In this document: piece after piece, positions 49,359 through 59,052 of the stretch
Position numbering within the stretch: position 1 is the first letter of the stretch
Layout of the letters: each line of letters begins with the position of its first letter
Assembly: GCF_004786095.1 (NCBI RefSeq)
Contig: NZ_RHPJ01000001.1
Coordinates: forward strand, 1 to 64,000
Direction: 5' to 3'
DNA length: 64,000 bases
From: Serinibacter arcticus
GTDB taxonomy: Bacteria; Actinomycetota; Actinomycetes; Actinomycetales; Beutenbergiaceae
The notes under the pieces: model-generated
Databases searched by the model: none
What the model saw: the letters and a program-made list of their open reading frames with translations, nothing else
Told to the model about the DNA's origin: nothing
Program-made: the position numbers and the translations under genes

Positions 49359-50815
49359 GCCCGCTCCGCCGGCTCGCCCGCCCGTGCCCGCAGGTGCGCC
49401 AGCACGACGGGCGCCAGCAGCGTCACGTCGCCCGAACCGATCGTCATGACGAGGTCGCCGGGTCCGGCCAGCGCGGCCGTCTGCGCCGCGGCCTCGAGCC
49501 GGTCGGGCACGAGTCGGAACGGCATCGCGCCGCGCTCGGCGCGCTCGTCGGGCTCGGCATCGGTGATCAGCGCCGAGGTCACGCCGTCGATCGGGTCCTC
49601 GCGGGAACCGAACACGTCGCAGACCACGACCGCGTCTGCGGCGTCCAGCGCGAGCGCGAACTCCTCCGCGAAGTCGCGGGTCCGGGTGAACAGGGCCGGC
49701 TGGAACAGCGCGACGACGCGGCCGTCGCCGGCGGCGAGCCGACCCGCCGCCAGCGCGCTGGCGACCTTGGTCGGGTTGTGGGCGTAGTCGTCCACGACGC
49801 GGACGTCGTCGGCCTCACCCACGAGCTCGAACCGCCGACCGGCGCCCGTGAAGCCCTCGAGCGCCTCGGCGACGGCGCGGCCGCCCGCCAGCCCGGTGGC
49901 CTCGACGGCGGCGGCCCACGCCGCGGCGGCGTCGAGCACCGTGTGCAGACCGGGTGCCGCGACCCGCAGCGTCAGCGGTGCGTGGCGCACGTCGCCGTCC
50001 GGTCCCAGCAGCGCGATCGTCGCGGCGGCGTCGGTGCCGGTCAGCGCCACGTCCGTCAGCCGCAGGTGCTCGACGGCGAGCGGGGCGCCGTCCGCCGCCG
50101 TCGGCGCGTCCCGGCCGTACGTGCGGACGCGGACGCCCGAGGCGTGCGCGCGGCGGGCGATCTCCAGGGAGCCGGGGTCGTCGCTGCACGCGACCACGAC
50201 GCCGTCGTCGGTCACGCGCGCCGTGAAGGCCTCGAACGCGTCGAGGATCTCGGCGAGACCGCTGTAGTGCGCGAGGTGGTCCTCCTCGACGTTGGTGACG
50301 ATCGCGACGCGGGGCGCGTACCGCAGGAACGAGCCGTCCGACTCGTCGGCCTCGGCGACGAACGGTCCGGTGCCGACTCGGGAACCGGCGGACCACGAGG
50401 TCACGGTGCCGCCGATGGCGGCGCCGGGATCGCATCCGGCGCCCTCCAGCGCGACGGCGAGCATCGCCGACGTCGTCGTCTTGCCGTGCGTCCCGGCGAC
50501 GGCGTAGAACGGCCGACCGGCGGTCAGGCGCGTCATGGCCTCGGAGCGGTGGACGACCTCGATGCCGAGCTCACCCGCCCGGACGACCTCGACGTTGCTC
50601 GCGGGGATGGCGGTGGAGACGACCACGACGTCGGCACCCGTCACCTGCTCGGGCGCGTGCCCCAGGTCGACGTGCGCGCCACGCGCCCGCAGGCGCAGGA
50701 CCTCCTCGCCCTCGACCTGGTCCGACCCGGTCACGCGGTGACCGAGCTCGAGCGCGATCTCCGCCAGCACGCTCATGCCGTGCCCGCCGATCGCGATGAA
50801 GTGCCAGTGGCTCAC
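49355..50815 (-). CDS. murC: UDP-N-acetylmuramate--L-alanine ligase
   Basis: Adds L-Ala to UDP-MurNAc in the cytoplasm; 486 aa. It has the Rossmann domain HFIAIGGHGMSVLAEIALEL, the ATP-binding AVAGTHGKTTTSAMLAVALE, and VVDDYAHNPTKV with the Mur-ligase His. The Gly-rich loop reads GGHGM where family members usually have GG(A/S)GM. GTG start; the gene overlaps murG and ftsQ by 4 bp. Confidence 0.96.
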   Translation of the reverse strand: MSHWHFIAIGGHGMSVLAEIALELGHRVTGSDQVEGEEVLRLRARGAHVDLGHAPEQVTGADVVVVSTAIPASNVEVVRAGELGIEVVHRSEAMTRLTAGRPFYAVAGTHGKTTTSAMLAVALEGAGCDPGAAIGGTVTSWSAGSRVGTGPFVAEADESDGSFLRYAPRVAIVTNVEEDHLAHYSGLAEILDAFEAFTARVTDDGVVVACSDDPGSLEIARRAHASGVRVRTYGRDAPTAADGAPLAVEHLRLTDVALTGTDAAATIALLGPDGDVRHAPLTLRVAAPGLHTVLDAAAAWAAAVEATGLAGGRAVAEALEGFTGAGRRFELVGEADDVRVVDDYAHNPTKVASALAAGRLAAGDGRVVALFQPALFTRTRDFAEEFALALDAADAVVVCDVFGSREDPIDGVTSALITDAEPDERAERGAMPFRLVPDRLEAAAQTAALAGPGDLVMTIGSGDVTLLAPVVLAHLRARAGEPAERA

Positions 50816-52029
50816 GTGGTGCGTCCGTCCCGTCCTGCGTCAGGTGCTGTCGTCGATGATGCTGCGGCCGCCGGTGCTGAGCCGACGACCAGGTCCGCGA
50901 GGCGGGCCGCGCCGTCCTGGATGCCGGTCGAACGCGCGGCTGCGGCCATGGCCGCGAGCCGGGGCGCGTCGGTGAGGAGCGGCAGCACGTGCTCGCGCAG
51001 CCACGCCGGGGTGAGATCGGCGTCGTCGACGACGAGGGCGCCGCCCGCGCGCTCGACGCCGCGGACGTTCAGCCGCTGCTCGCCGTTGCCGATCGGGAGC
51101 GGCACGTACACGCCGGGCAGACCGAGCGCGGCCTGCTCCCCCACCGTGCCGGCGCCCGAGCGCCCCACGACGAGGTCGGCGCAGGCGTACGCGAGCTCGA
51201 TCCGATCGAGGTAGGGCACGAGGTGGTAGTCGGCACCGGCCGCCTCGGCGGCCGGCCGCACGGCGTCGTCCTTGCCGCGACCGGCGGCGTGCAGCACCTG
51301 CACGCCCGCGCCGGTGAGGTCGGACGCAGCGCCCGCCAGCGCCTCGTTGATGCGCTGCGCACCCAGCGAACCGCCCGTGACGAGCAGCACCGGGCGCTCG
51401 GGGTCGAGCCCCAGCTGCGGCGCCGCCTCCCGCCGGGCCTCGGCGGCCTGCACGGGATCGGCGCGCCTGGCGGCGAGCGTCGCGAGCGCGGGGCGCAGCG
51501 GGAGGCCGGTGTGCAGTGTGCGACCGCGGCGCGCGGTCAGCGTCGTCTCGGCGAACGTCACGGCGACGGCGGCGGCGGACCTCGCCCCGAGGCGGTTGGC
51601 GAGGCCGGCCCGCACGTTCTGCTCGTGGATCACCACGGGCACACCGAGCCGGGCGGCCGCGCGGTAGGCGGGCGTGGCGACGTAGCCGCCGAAGCCGACG
51701 ACGACGTCCGCACCCGCACCGCCGCCGACGCGCCGGATCGCGTCGGCCGTCAGATCCACGGCCCGCGCGAACGCGCGCGGGAACCGGAGCGCGGCGGCGT
51801 CGGGACGGCGGGGGAACGGCACGCGCGGGATGGTGGCCAGCTCGTAGCCCCGTTCGGGCACGAGGCGCTGCTCGAGGCCCTCGGCGGTCCCGAGCACGAG
51901 GATCTCGACGCGGGGGTCGCGCGCGCGCAGCTCGTCGGCCAGCGCGAGCAGCGGGTTGACGTGGCCGGCCGTCCCGCCACCGGCCAGCAGCAGGCGGAGC
52001 GGACGCCGCGAGGACACCGCCCCGGTCAT
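50812..52029 (-). CDS. murG: Lipid II synthase MurG (GlcNAc transferase)
   Basis: A membrane-associated glycosyltransferase of 405 aa that converts lipid I to lipid II. The N-terminal G-loop is LAGGGTAGHVNPLLALADEL. The acceptor and donor site motifs are VIHEQNVRAGLANRLGAR and VVGRSGAGTVGEQAALGLPG; the latter is followed by VYVPLPIGNGEQRLN. ATG start; overlaps ftsW and murC by 4 bp. Confidence 0.96.
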   Translation of the reverse strand: MTGAVSSRRPLRLLLAGGGTAGHVNPLLALADELRARDPRVEILVLGTAEGLEQRLVPERGYELATIPRVPFPRRPDAAALRFPRAFARAVDLTADAIRRVGGGAGADVVVGFGGYVATPAYRAAARLGVPVVIHEQNVRAGLANRLGARSAAAVAVTFAETTLTARRGRTLHTGLPLRPALATLAARRADPVQAAEARREAAPQLGLDPERPVLLVTGGSLGAQRINEALAGAASDLTGAGVQVLHAAGRGKDDAVRPAAEAAGADYHLVPYLDRIELAYACADLVVGRSGAGTVGEQAALGLPGVYVPLPIGNGEQRLNVRGVERAGGALVVDDADLTPAWLREHVLPLLTDAPRLAAMAAAARSTGIQDGAARLADLVVGSAPAAAASSTTAPDAGRDGRTT

Positions 52030-53357
52030 GCGCCCCTCCCCCGTCGGGCGAGCACGCCGAACGAGCGGCGGACGGCGCCGCGGCGGGCGAGGAGCGCCTC
52101 ACGGGCCCCCGGCTCGTCGCGCGCGAACGCCAGCACCAGACCGATGGCGAGCACGGTCGCGATCAGCGACGAACCACCCGTGGAGATGAACGGCAGCGGG
52201 ATGCCGATGACGGGCAGCACGCCGATCACGACCCCGATGTTGACGAGCGCCTGCGACAGGATCCACGCGGCCACGGCGGCCGTCGTGATCTTGGCGACCG
52301 GGTCGGGGTGGCGCAGCACGATGCGGGTCAGCCCGAGCATGAGCAGGCCGAACAGCACGAGGACCAGGAGCACGCCCAGCAGGCCGAGCTCCTCACCGAT
52401 GATGGCGAGGATGAAGTCGTTGTTGGCCTCGGGAAGGTAGAGCCACTTGGTCCGGGAGCCGCCGAGGCCGACGCCGGAGATGCCGCCGGTGCCGAGGGCC
52501 TGCAGCGCCTTCTCGCTCTGCCAGCCCAGCCCCTCGGAGTCGAGCGCGTCGGGGTTGAACAACGCCATGATGCGCGCCATCCGGGTCGTTCCCTGGGTGG
52601 CCATGAAGGCGACCACCGCGAGGGCGGCGACCCCGAGTCCGGCGAAGAACCTCGCGGGGAGGCCGGCGACCCACAGCGCCCCGGCCACCAGGGCACCGAG
52701 CACGAGGGCGGTGCCGAGATCGTGGGTGTAGAGCTGGGCGGCCATCATGAGAGCCGCACCGGCCGCCGGCAGCGCGACGTGGCGCAGCTGCCCCAGCTGG
52801 TGCTGCTTCGCCGCGAGCACGGATCCCAGCCAGAGAGCGAGCGACAGCTTGGCGAACTCGGCCGGCTGGAAGTAGATGACACCGAGGTCGATGCCGGTGA
52901 TGTTGCCGCCGGACGTCGTGGCGATGCCGGGCGCGAGGATCGGCAGCAGCTGGAGCCCGAGCGCCCCGAGGTAGGCAGGCCAGGCGAGCAGGCGCAGCAC
53001 GCGCACCGGAAGTCGGGAGACCGCGAAGGCGAGCGGCGCCACCAGCACCGCGTACATCGCCTGGCTCTGGAAGGCCCCCAGCACCCCGCCGTTGCGCGAG
53101 AGCGAGACGATCGTCGAGCTCGACAGCACGAAGACCAGGCCCAGCGTCACCAGCACGAGGGTGACGGAGCCGATGAGGTAGTAGGAGGTGACGGGCGAGT
53201 CCCAGGCCGAGCGCAGCGCGACCCGGGTCGCCGACGGCGGTGCGGTGCGGGTACCGGCACGGCCGGCACGACCAGCACGGCCCGACCGGGCGGAGGTGGA
53301 GCTGCTGCCTGACGTCCGACCTCGACCGGCGCGCGGTCGGTCATCCGTGACGCTCAT
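52026..53357 (-). CDS. ftsW: Septal SEDS peptidoglycan polymerase FtsW
   Basis: An integral membrane glycosyltransferase of 443 aa with about ten hydrophobic helices. Typical blocks are YFQPAEFAKLSLALWLGS, PEANNDFILAIIGEELGLLG and FISTGGSSLIATVLAIGLVL. It works with the transpeptidase FtsI from the same operon. The N-terminal 45 residues are basic and Ser/Arg-rich. ATG start overlaps the murD stop. Confidence 0.95.
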   Translation of the reverse strand: MSVTDDRPRAGRGRTSGSSSTSARSGRAGRAGRAGTRTAPPSATRVALRSAWDSPVTSYYLIGSVTLVLVTLGLVFVLSSSTIVSLSRNGGVLGAFQSQAMYAVLVAPLAFAVSRLPVRVLRLLAWPAYLGALGLQLLPILAPGIATTSGGNITGIDLGVIYFQPAEFAKLSLALWLGSVLAAKQHQLGQLRHVALPAAGAALMMAAQLYTHDLGTALVLGALVAGALWVAGLPARFFAGLGVAALAVVAFMATQGTTRMARIMALFNPDALDSEGLGWQSEKALQALGTGGISGVGLGGSRTKWLYLPEANNDFILAIIGEELGLLGVLLVLVLFGLLMLGLTRIVLRHPDPVAKITTAAVAAWILSQALVNIGVVIGVLPVIGIPLPFISTGGSSLIATVLAIGLVLAFARDEPGAREALLARRGAVRRSFGVLARRGRGA

Positions 53358-54898
53358 GCCTGCTCCTGTTCTCCTCCTGCCGTGGCGTGGGCCACGAGCT
53401 CCCCCACGGCACGCGCGAACGCGTCACCGCGGTGACCGTAGTTGCGGAACTGGTCCCACGAGGCGCCGGCCGGGGCCAGCAGCACCGTGTCACCCGGCCG
53501 CGCGAACCCGTCAGCGGCCGTGACCGCACCACGCATCACGGCCTCAGTCTCGCCGTCGGGCACGACGATCACGGGCACATCGGGCGCGTGTCGCGCGAGC
53601 GGCTCGCGCCACGGCGTCGGGTCGCGCCCGATGAGCACGACGGCGCGCATCTTGCCCGCGAAGTCGCGCACGAGGTCCTCCAGCGAGGCCCCCTTGGCGT
53701 CGCCGCCCGCGAGCCAGACGCACGTGCCGTCCTCCAGCGCGCGCAGCGACGCCGCCGCCGCGTGGGCGTTGGTGGCCTTGGAGTCGTTGACCCAGGTGAC
53801 GCCGCCGGCGACGGCCACCCGCGCGATCCGGTGGTCCTCGACCCGGAACGCGCGCAGACCCGCGGCGATCGCGTCGGGCTCCACGTCCGCCTCGCGCGCC
53901 AGCGACGCGGCGGCCATGGCGTTGGTGACGATGTGCAGCGGCAGCCCGGCCTCCCCGAGCCCGAGGTGGGCGACGTCGTCGGTCGTGAAGAGCTCGACGC
54001 CGTGCGTGTGCCGGCGCGCGTGGAAGGCGCGGTCGATGATCGCGTTCTCCACGATGCCGACCTGCGCCAGGGCGGGGGCGCCGAGCGCGAGCCCGACGGC
54101 GCGGGCCCCGACCGTGACCTCGGCCTCCTCGACCATCTCGCGGGCGCCGCGCTCCCACGTCGGGTAGACGCACGCGCCGGTCACGCCGCGGTAGACCTTG
54201 GCCTTGTCCGCCCGGTAGGCCGCCATGGTGCCGAACCAGTCGAGGTGGTCCTCGGCGACGTTGAGGCAGATGCTCGCGCGGGGCCGCGGGAGCGTCGTGT
54301 CGTGCAGCTGCAGCGCGGCGATCTCGATCGGCCAGGCCTGGGGCGCCCTGACGACACCGGCGTCGTCGGCGATGCCCTCCAGCGCGACGGTCGAGACGGC
54401 CACGCCCATGTTCCCGAGCGGCGGGGCGTGCAGCCCGCCCGCCCGCAGCAGCGCGCTCGTCATCTGGGCCGTGGTCGTCTTGCCGTTGGTGCCGGTGACG
54501 AGGAACCAGGGGCTCTCGTCGAGCCGGATCATCCAGGCGAGGTCGAACTCGGTCAGGATGCGCACGCCGGCCGCCCGCGGGAGCGCGACGAGCGGCGACG
54601 TCGGAGGCAGGCCGGGCGAGACGACGGCGAGCCGAGGTCCGGTCGCGACGGCGGCCTCCGCCAGGGCGCGGTCGTCACCGTTCCCCGGCAGCGGCAGCAC
54701 GCGCACCCCGGGCAGGTCGCGCGCCGCGGCCTCGGCGGCGGCCGGACGCGAGTCGATCGCGACGACGTCGGCGCCGAGCGCGTGCAGCGTGCGGGCCGCG
54801 GCCGTCCCGGTCAGACCGAGACCGATCACGAGGACGCGCGCCCCCCGGAGGGCCTCGCGAGCAGCGTGACCCGTGAGGAGCGTGGGGTCGGACGTCAT
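53354..54898 (-). CDS. murD: UDP-N-acetylmuramoyl-L-alanine--D-glutamate ligase
   Basis: Adds D-Glu to UDP-MurNAc-L-Ala; 514 aa. N-terminal Rossmann part [23 protein letters not shown] loop [48 protein letters not shown], and [19 protein letters not shown] at the C-terminus. The length is at the upper end for MurD. ATG at 54896-54898 overlaps the mraY stop (ATGA). Confidence 0.96.
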   Translation of the reverse strand: MTSDPTLLTGHAAREALRGARVLVIGLGLTGTAAARTLHALGADVVAIDSRPAAAEAAARDLPGVRVLPLPGNGDDRALAEAAVATGPRLAVVSPGLPPTSPLVALPRAAGVRILTEFDLAWMIRLDESPWFLVTGTNGKTTTAQMTSALLRAGGLHAPPLGNMGVAVSTVALEGIADDAGVVRAPQAWPIEIAALQLHDTTLPRPRASICLNVAEDHLDWFGTMAAYRADKAKVYRGVTGACVYPTWERGAREMVEEAEVTVGARAVGLALGAPALAQVGIVENAIIDRAFHARRHTHGVELFTTDDVAHLGLGEAGLPLHIVTNAMAAASLAREADVEPDAIAAGLRAFRVEDHRIARVAVAGGVTWVNDSKATNAHAAAASLRALEDGTCVWLAGGDAKGASLEDLVRDFAGKMRAVVLIGRDPTPWREPLARHAPDVPVIVVPDGETEAVMRGAVTAADGFARPGDTVLLAPAGASWDQFRNYGHRGDAFARAVGELVAHATAGGEQEQA

Positions 54899-55989
54899 CC
54901 GGTGATCCACTCGGCGTAGAAGATGCCGAGGCCGATGGCCGCGAACACCGCGGAGATGAGCCAGAACCGGATGACGATCGTGACCTCCTCCCAGCCTGCC
55001 AGCTCGAAGTGGTGGTGCAGCGGCGCCATGCGGAAGACGCGTCGGCCGCCGGAGACCTTGAAGAAGCCGATCTGGATCACGCTGGAGGCGACGATGACGA
55101 CGAACATGCCGCCGATGATCGGCGCCAGCAGCTCGGTACGGGTGAGGATCGAGAGTCCGGCGAGCGCGCCACCGAGCGCGAGGGAGCCGGTGTCGCCCAT
55201 GAAGATCTTCGCGGGCGACGCGTTCCACCACAGGAACCCGATGCACGCACCGACGATGGCGGCCGTGACGATCGCGAGGTCCAGCGGGTCGCGCGTCTCG
55301 TAGCAGCGCCCACCCGCCAGCAGGTCGTTGCACGACTGGTTGAACTGCCACATCGTCACGAGCACGTAGGCGCCGAACGCGAACACGCTGACGCCGGTGG
55401 CCAGGCCGTCGAGCCCGTCGGTGAGGTTGACGGCGTTGGACCACGCCGTGACCAGGAAGTTCGCCCAGATCACGAACAGCAGCAGCCCGACGGCGGAGCC
55501 CGCGAACGCGAGCGACAGACCGGTGTCACGGATGAAGGAGATTCCCAGCGACGCGGGCGTCACGCCGGTGTCGTTGGGGAACTGCAGGACCAGGAGGCTG
55601 AACGCGATGCCCACCCCGCCCTGGCCCAGGATCTTCGCGAGCGGCGAGAGACCCAGCGAGCGCTGCTTCGAGATCTTGGTGAAGTCGTCGGCGAACCCGA
55701 CCAGCCCCAGGCCGATCATCAGGAAGAGCAGGAGCAGGCCGGACACGCTCGGCGTCGATCCCGTGCGAAGGAAGGAGACCAGGTTCGCGACCAGGTAGCC
55801 CACGACGGTGGCGCCGATGATGACGACACCGCCCATGGTGGGCGTGCCGCGCTTGGTGTGGTGCGACGTCGGGCCGTCCTGGCGGATGAACTGGCCGTAC
55901 TGCTTGCGGATCAGCAGCTTGATGAAGAGCGGGGTGCCCAGGAGGGACACCGCGATCGCGACACCACCGGAGATGAGGACGGGGATCAT
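54895..55989 (-). CDS. mraY: Phospho-MurNAc-pentapeptide transferase (lipid I synthase)
   Basis: An integral membrane enzyme of 364 aa that joins UDP-MurNAc-pentapeptide to undecaprenyl phosphate. [43 protein letters not shown] (the Mg/substrate Asp region), [12 protein letters not shown] and [13 protein letters not shown] are all MraY hallmarks. ATG start; overlaps murF and murD. Confidence 0.97.
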   Translation of the reverse strand: MIPVLISGGVAIAVSLLGTPLFIKLLIRKQYGQFIRQDGPTSHHTKRGTPTMGGVVIIGATVVGYLVANLVSFLRTGSTPSVSGLLLLFLMIGLGLVGFADDFTKISKQRSLGLSPLAKILGQGGVGIAFSLLVLQFPNDTGVTPASLGISFIRDTGLSLAFAGSAVGLLLFVIWANFLVTAWSNAVNLTDGLDGLATGVSVFAFGAYVLVTMWQFNQSCNDLLAGGRCYETRDPLDLAIVTAAIVGACIGFLWWNASPAKIFMGDTGSLALGGALAGLSILTRTELLAPIIGGMFVVIVASSVIQIGFFKVSGGRRVFRMAPLHHHFELAGWEEVTIVIRFWLISAVFAAIGLGIFYAEWITG

Positions 55990-57416
55990 CGCCTCGCCTC
56001 CAGGAGCCGGTCGGCCAGGAGGTGGAGCCCGCTGCCGTTGCTGGACTTCAGCAGGATCACGTCACCCGGGATCACGTTGTCGGCCAGCCACTGCTGAGCC
56101 TCGTCGATGTCCGCCACGAACGCTGCCTCCTCGCCGAAGGAGCCCTCGAGCAGGGCTCCCGTGTACATCGCCCGGGCGCCGCGACCCACCACGACGAGGC
56201 GGGAGACGTCGAGGCGGACGGCCAGTCTGCCGAGCGCGTCGTGCTGGGTGAGGGAGTCCTCGCCGAGCTCGCGCATCTCCCCGAGCACCGCAATCGTACG
56301 GCGCTGACCGGCCAGGGAGACGAGCGCCTTGAGGGCCGCGCGCATCGACTCGGGGTTGGCGTTGTAGGAGTCGTCGACGATCGTGACGCCGTCTGCGACC
56401 TCCGTCACAGCCATCCGGTGAGGGCTGATCGCCCCGGCCCGCGACAGGCGAGCGGCGACGTCCGCGACGGCCACGCCGCACTCGAGCGCGACCGCGGCGG
56501 CGGCCAGCGCGTTGGTCGCGTGGTGCTCCCCGACGAGGGTGAGCAGGGTCTCGGCCGACTCCGCCGCGCCCGTGCGGTCGTCCACGAGCGTGAAGCGCGC
56601 GTGCGCGCCGTCGACCATCGTCAGGTCGCGGGCGACGACGTCGGCGCCGCCCTCGCGCCCGAACGTCACCACGCGGGGGGCGAGCGTGGCCATGGCCGCG
56701 ACGCGGGGGTCGTCCGCGTTCAGCACGGCCACTCCCCCGGGCGCGAGGCCGGTCACGATCTCGGACTTGGCACGGGCGATGCCCTCGACGCCGCCGAAGC
56801 CGCCGAGGTGGGCGCTGCCGACCACCAGCACGGCCGCGACGTCGGGCGGCGCGATATCGGTCAGGTACGTGATGTGGCCGGGACCGCTGGCGCCCATCTC
56901 GAGCACCAGCGTGGTGGTCTCCTCGGTGCACCGCAGCACGGTGACCGGCAGACCGACCTCGTTGTTGAACGAGCGCACGGGGGCCACGGTCGGGCCGTCG
57001 TGCTCGAGCACGGTGGCCAGCAGGTCCTTGGTCGTGGTCTTGCCGACCGAGCCGGTGACCGCGACGACGCGCGGCAGTCCGCTCGCGCGGGCACGCAGGC
57101 GGCGGAGCACCTCGCGCGCGAGGTCGCCCAGGGCGGTGGTGGCATCGGCGACGACGACGACGGGCACGGCCGCGCCGTCGGTGTCGGTGAGCTCGCGCTC
57201 GGCCAGCACGAGCACGGCCCCGGCGGCGATCGCCCGAGCGGCGTAGTCGTGCCCGTCGACCTGCTCACCGCGGATGGCGACGAAGAGCGACCCCGCCCGG
57301 ACCTCGCGCGAGTCGGTCACGACGGGGCCGTCGACGACGAGGTCGGCGTCGTCGGCGAACCCGTGCAGCGTGCCCGAGACGGCTGCCGCGACCTCGGCGG
57401 CCCGCAGCGCGATCAC
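55986..57416 (-). CDS. murF: UDP-N-acetylmuramoyl-tripeptide--D-alanyl-D-alanine ligase
   Basis: Adds the D-Ala-D-Ala dipeptide, completing the UDP-pentapeptide; 476 aa. N-terminal substrate domain with [30 protein letters not shown] loop [36 protein letters not shown], and [19 protein letters not shown]. The GTG at 57414-57416 is followed by the family start region and overlaps the murE stop (GTGA). Confidence 0.96.
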   Translation of the reverse strand: MIALRAAEVAAAVSGTLHGFADDADLVVDGPVVTDSREVRAGSLFVAIRGEQVDGHDYAARAIAAGAVLVLAERELTDTDGAAVPVVVVADATTALGDLAREVLRRLRARASGLPRVVAVTGSVGKTTTKDLLATVLEHDGPTVAPVRSFNNEVGLPVTVLRCTEETTTLVLEMGASGPGHITYLTDIAPPDVAAVLVVGSAHLGGFGGVEGIARAKSEIVTGLAPGGVAVLNADDPRVAAMATLAPRVVTFGREGGADVVARDLTMVDGAHARFTLVDDRTGAAESAETLLTLVGEHHATNALAAAAVALECGVAVADVAARLSRAGAISPHRMAVTEVADGVTIVDDSYNANPESMRAALKALVSLAGQRRTIAVLGEMRELGEDSLTQHDALGRLAVRLDVSRLVVVGRGARAMYTGALLEGSFGEEAAFVADIDEAQQWLADNVIPGDVILLKSSNGSGLHLLADRLLEARR

Positions 57417-59041
57417 GCGCGGTCCCGCAGGAGGGTGCGAGCGTGCTCGAGGTAGACGTCGCGGTCGTTGTAGCGGTGGAAGACCCCGGCGATCTCCTGC
57501 GTGGGCTCGTGGCCCTTGCCGGTGACGATGACGGTGTCGCCCTCGCGCGTGAGGTCCATGGCGTGCCGCAGCGCGGCGGCCCGGCCCGCCTCGATCTCGA
57601 CGACGTCGGTCAGGTCGGGGCGCACCTCGCGGGCGCCGTCGAGGATGGCCGCGCGGATCGTGCCGGGCACCTCCGAGCGCGGGTTCTCGTCGGTGACGAC
57701 GACGACGTCGGCCAGCCGCGCGGCGATCTCGCCGAGCATCGGACGCTTGCCCTGGTCGCGGTCGCCGTCGGACCCCAGCACCAGCACGAGCCGTCCCGGC
57801 GTGATGGGGCGGACCGCCTCCAGCGCGTAGACCAGCGCGTCGGGCGTGTGGGCGTAGTCGACGATGCACAGAGCCAGGCCCTGACCGCGCTCGACCACGC
57901 GCTCCATGCGTCCGGGGATGGCGGTGACGCGCGCGACGGCGTCGATCGCGACGTCGATCGGCACGCCCGCGGAGACCGCCACGACGATCGCGGTGGCGGC
58001 GTTGGAGACGTTCACCAGGCCCGGGAGCGGGCTGAAGGCGGTGTGCACCGCCCCGTCGGGACCGCGCAGGTCGAAGGTGGATCCGACCCCGTCGAGGCCG
58101 ATGTCGGCGCTCACCACGCGCCAGTCGGCGCGTTCGGCGTCGGGCGCGTCCAGGTGGGTGGCGAGCGATGCGACGGGGATGGGCGAGGTCGCAGCGAGCC
58201 GGCGGCCCCACTCGTCGTCGACGACGACGACACCGCGCGCCGCCTGCCCGGGCGCGAACAGGCTCGCCTTGACCGCGAAGTAGCTCTCCATGTCGCCGTG
58301 GAAGTCGAGGTGGTCGCGCTGCAGGTTGGTGAAGGCGACGACGTCGAAGCGCACGCCGGCGAGCCGGTGCAGCGCGATCGCGTGCGAGGAGACCTCGGTC
58401 GTGAGGTTGGTGACGCCGCGCTCGAGCGCGACGGCCATCAGGCGGTGCAGCGCGGGTGCCTCGACGGTGGTGCGGGGCGACTCCACACCCTGGTCGCCGA
58501 TGCGCAGCTCGACCGTGCCCATGAGGGCGGAGGTGCCGAGACCCGCGCGCAGCGCGGCCTCGACGAAGTACGTGGTCGTCGTCTTGCCGTTGGTGCCCGT
58601 GACGCCGACCGTGGTGAGGCGGTCGGAGGGACCGCCGTAGACGACGTCGGCCAGCACGCCGGCGACGGCGCGGGGGTCGTCGTGCAGCAGGACGGGCGCA
58701 CCGAGATCGGCCGGCAGAAGCGCGGCGCCGGCGGCGTCGGTCACGACGGCGACGGCACCGGCGGCCACGGCCGCCGGGGCGAACCGGGCGCCGTGCGCGG
58801 TGAAGCCGGGGACGCCCACGAAGACGTCGCCGGGCACGACGGCGTCGCTCGCCACCGTCACGCCGGTCACGGGGACGTCGGTGCTCGCGGGGCTGCTGGC
58901 GGGGGTGCTCGTGGGACTGCTGGCGGGACTGTCGACGACGCAGGGATCGCCGGCGGGTGTCAGGTGGAGCTGCGCGGCGAGGTCACGCAGCGAGGTCGCG
59001 GGTACGCGTTCCGGTCGGAACTGCGTCAGCGGAGAAGTCAC
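57413..59041 (-). CDS. murE: UDP-N-acetylmuramoyl-dipeptide--diamino acid ligase
   Basis: Adds the third (diamino) residue of the stem peptide; 542 aa. ATP loop [65 protein letters not shown]. The diamino acid-binding motif reads DENPR (about residues 451-455) where meso-DAP enzymes usually have DNPR, so specificity is uncertain. A Ser/Thr/Pro repeat (about residues 35-55) is inserted in the N-terminal domain. GTG start, 11 bp after the ftsI stop. Confidence 0.95.
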   Translation of the reverse strand: MTSPLTQFRPERVPATSLRDLAAQLHLTPAGDPCVVDSPASSPTSTPASSPASTDVPVTGVTVASDAVVPGDVFVGVPGFTAHGARFAPAAVAAGAVAVVTDAAGAALLPADLGAPVLLHDDPRAVAGVLADVVYGGPSDRLTTVGVTGTNGKTTTTYFVEAALRAGLGTSALMGTVELRIGDQGVESPRTTVEAPALHRLMAVALERGVTNLTTEVSSHAIALHRLAGVRFDVVAFTNLQRDHLDFHGDMESYFAVKASLFAPGQAARGVVVVDDEWGRRLAATSPIPVASLATHLDAPDAERADWRVVSADIGLDGVGSTFDLRGPDGAVHTAFSPLPGLVNVSNAATAIVVAVSAGVPIDVAIDAVARVTAIPGRMERVVERGQGLALCIVDYAHTPDALVYALEAVRPITPGRLVLVLGSDGDRDQGKRPMLGEIAARLADVVVVTDENPRSEVPGTIRAAILDGAREVRPDLTDVVEIEAGRAAALRHAMDLTREGDTVIVTGKGHEPTQEIAGVFHRYNDRDVYLEHARTLLRDRA

Positions 59042-59052
59042 GATGGGCCAAT

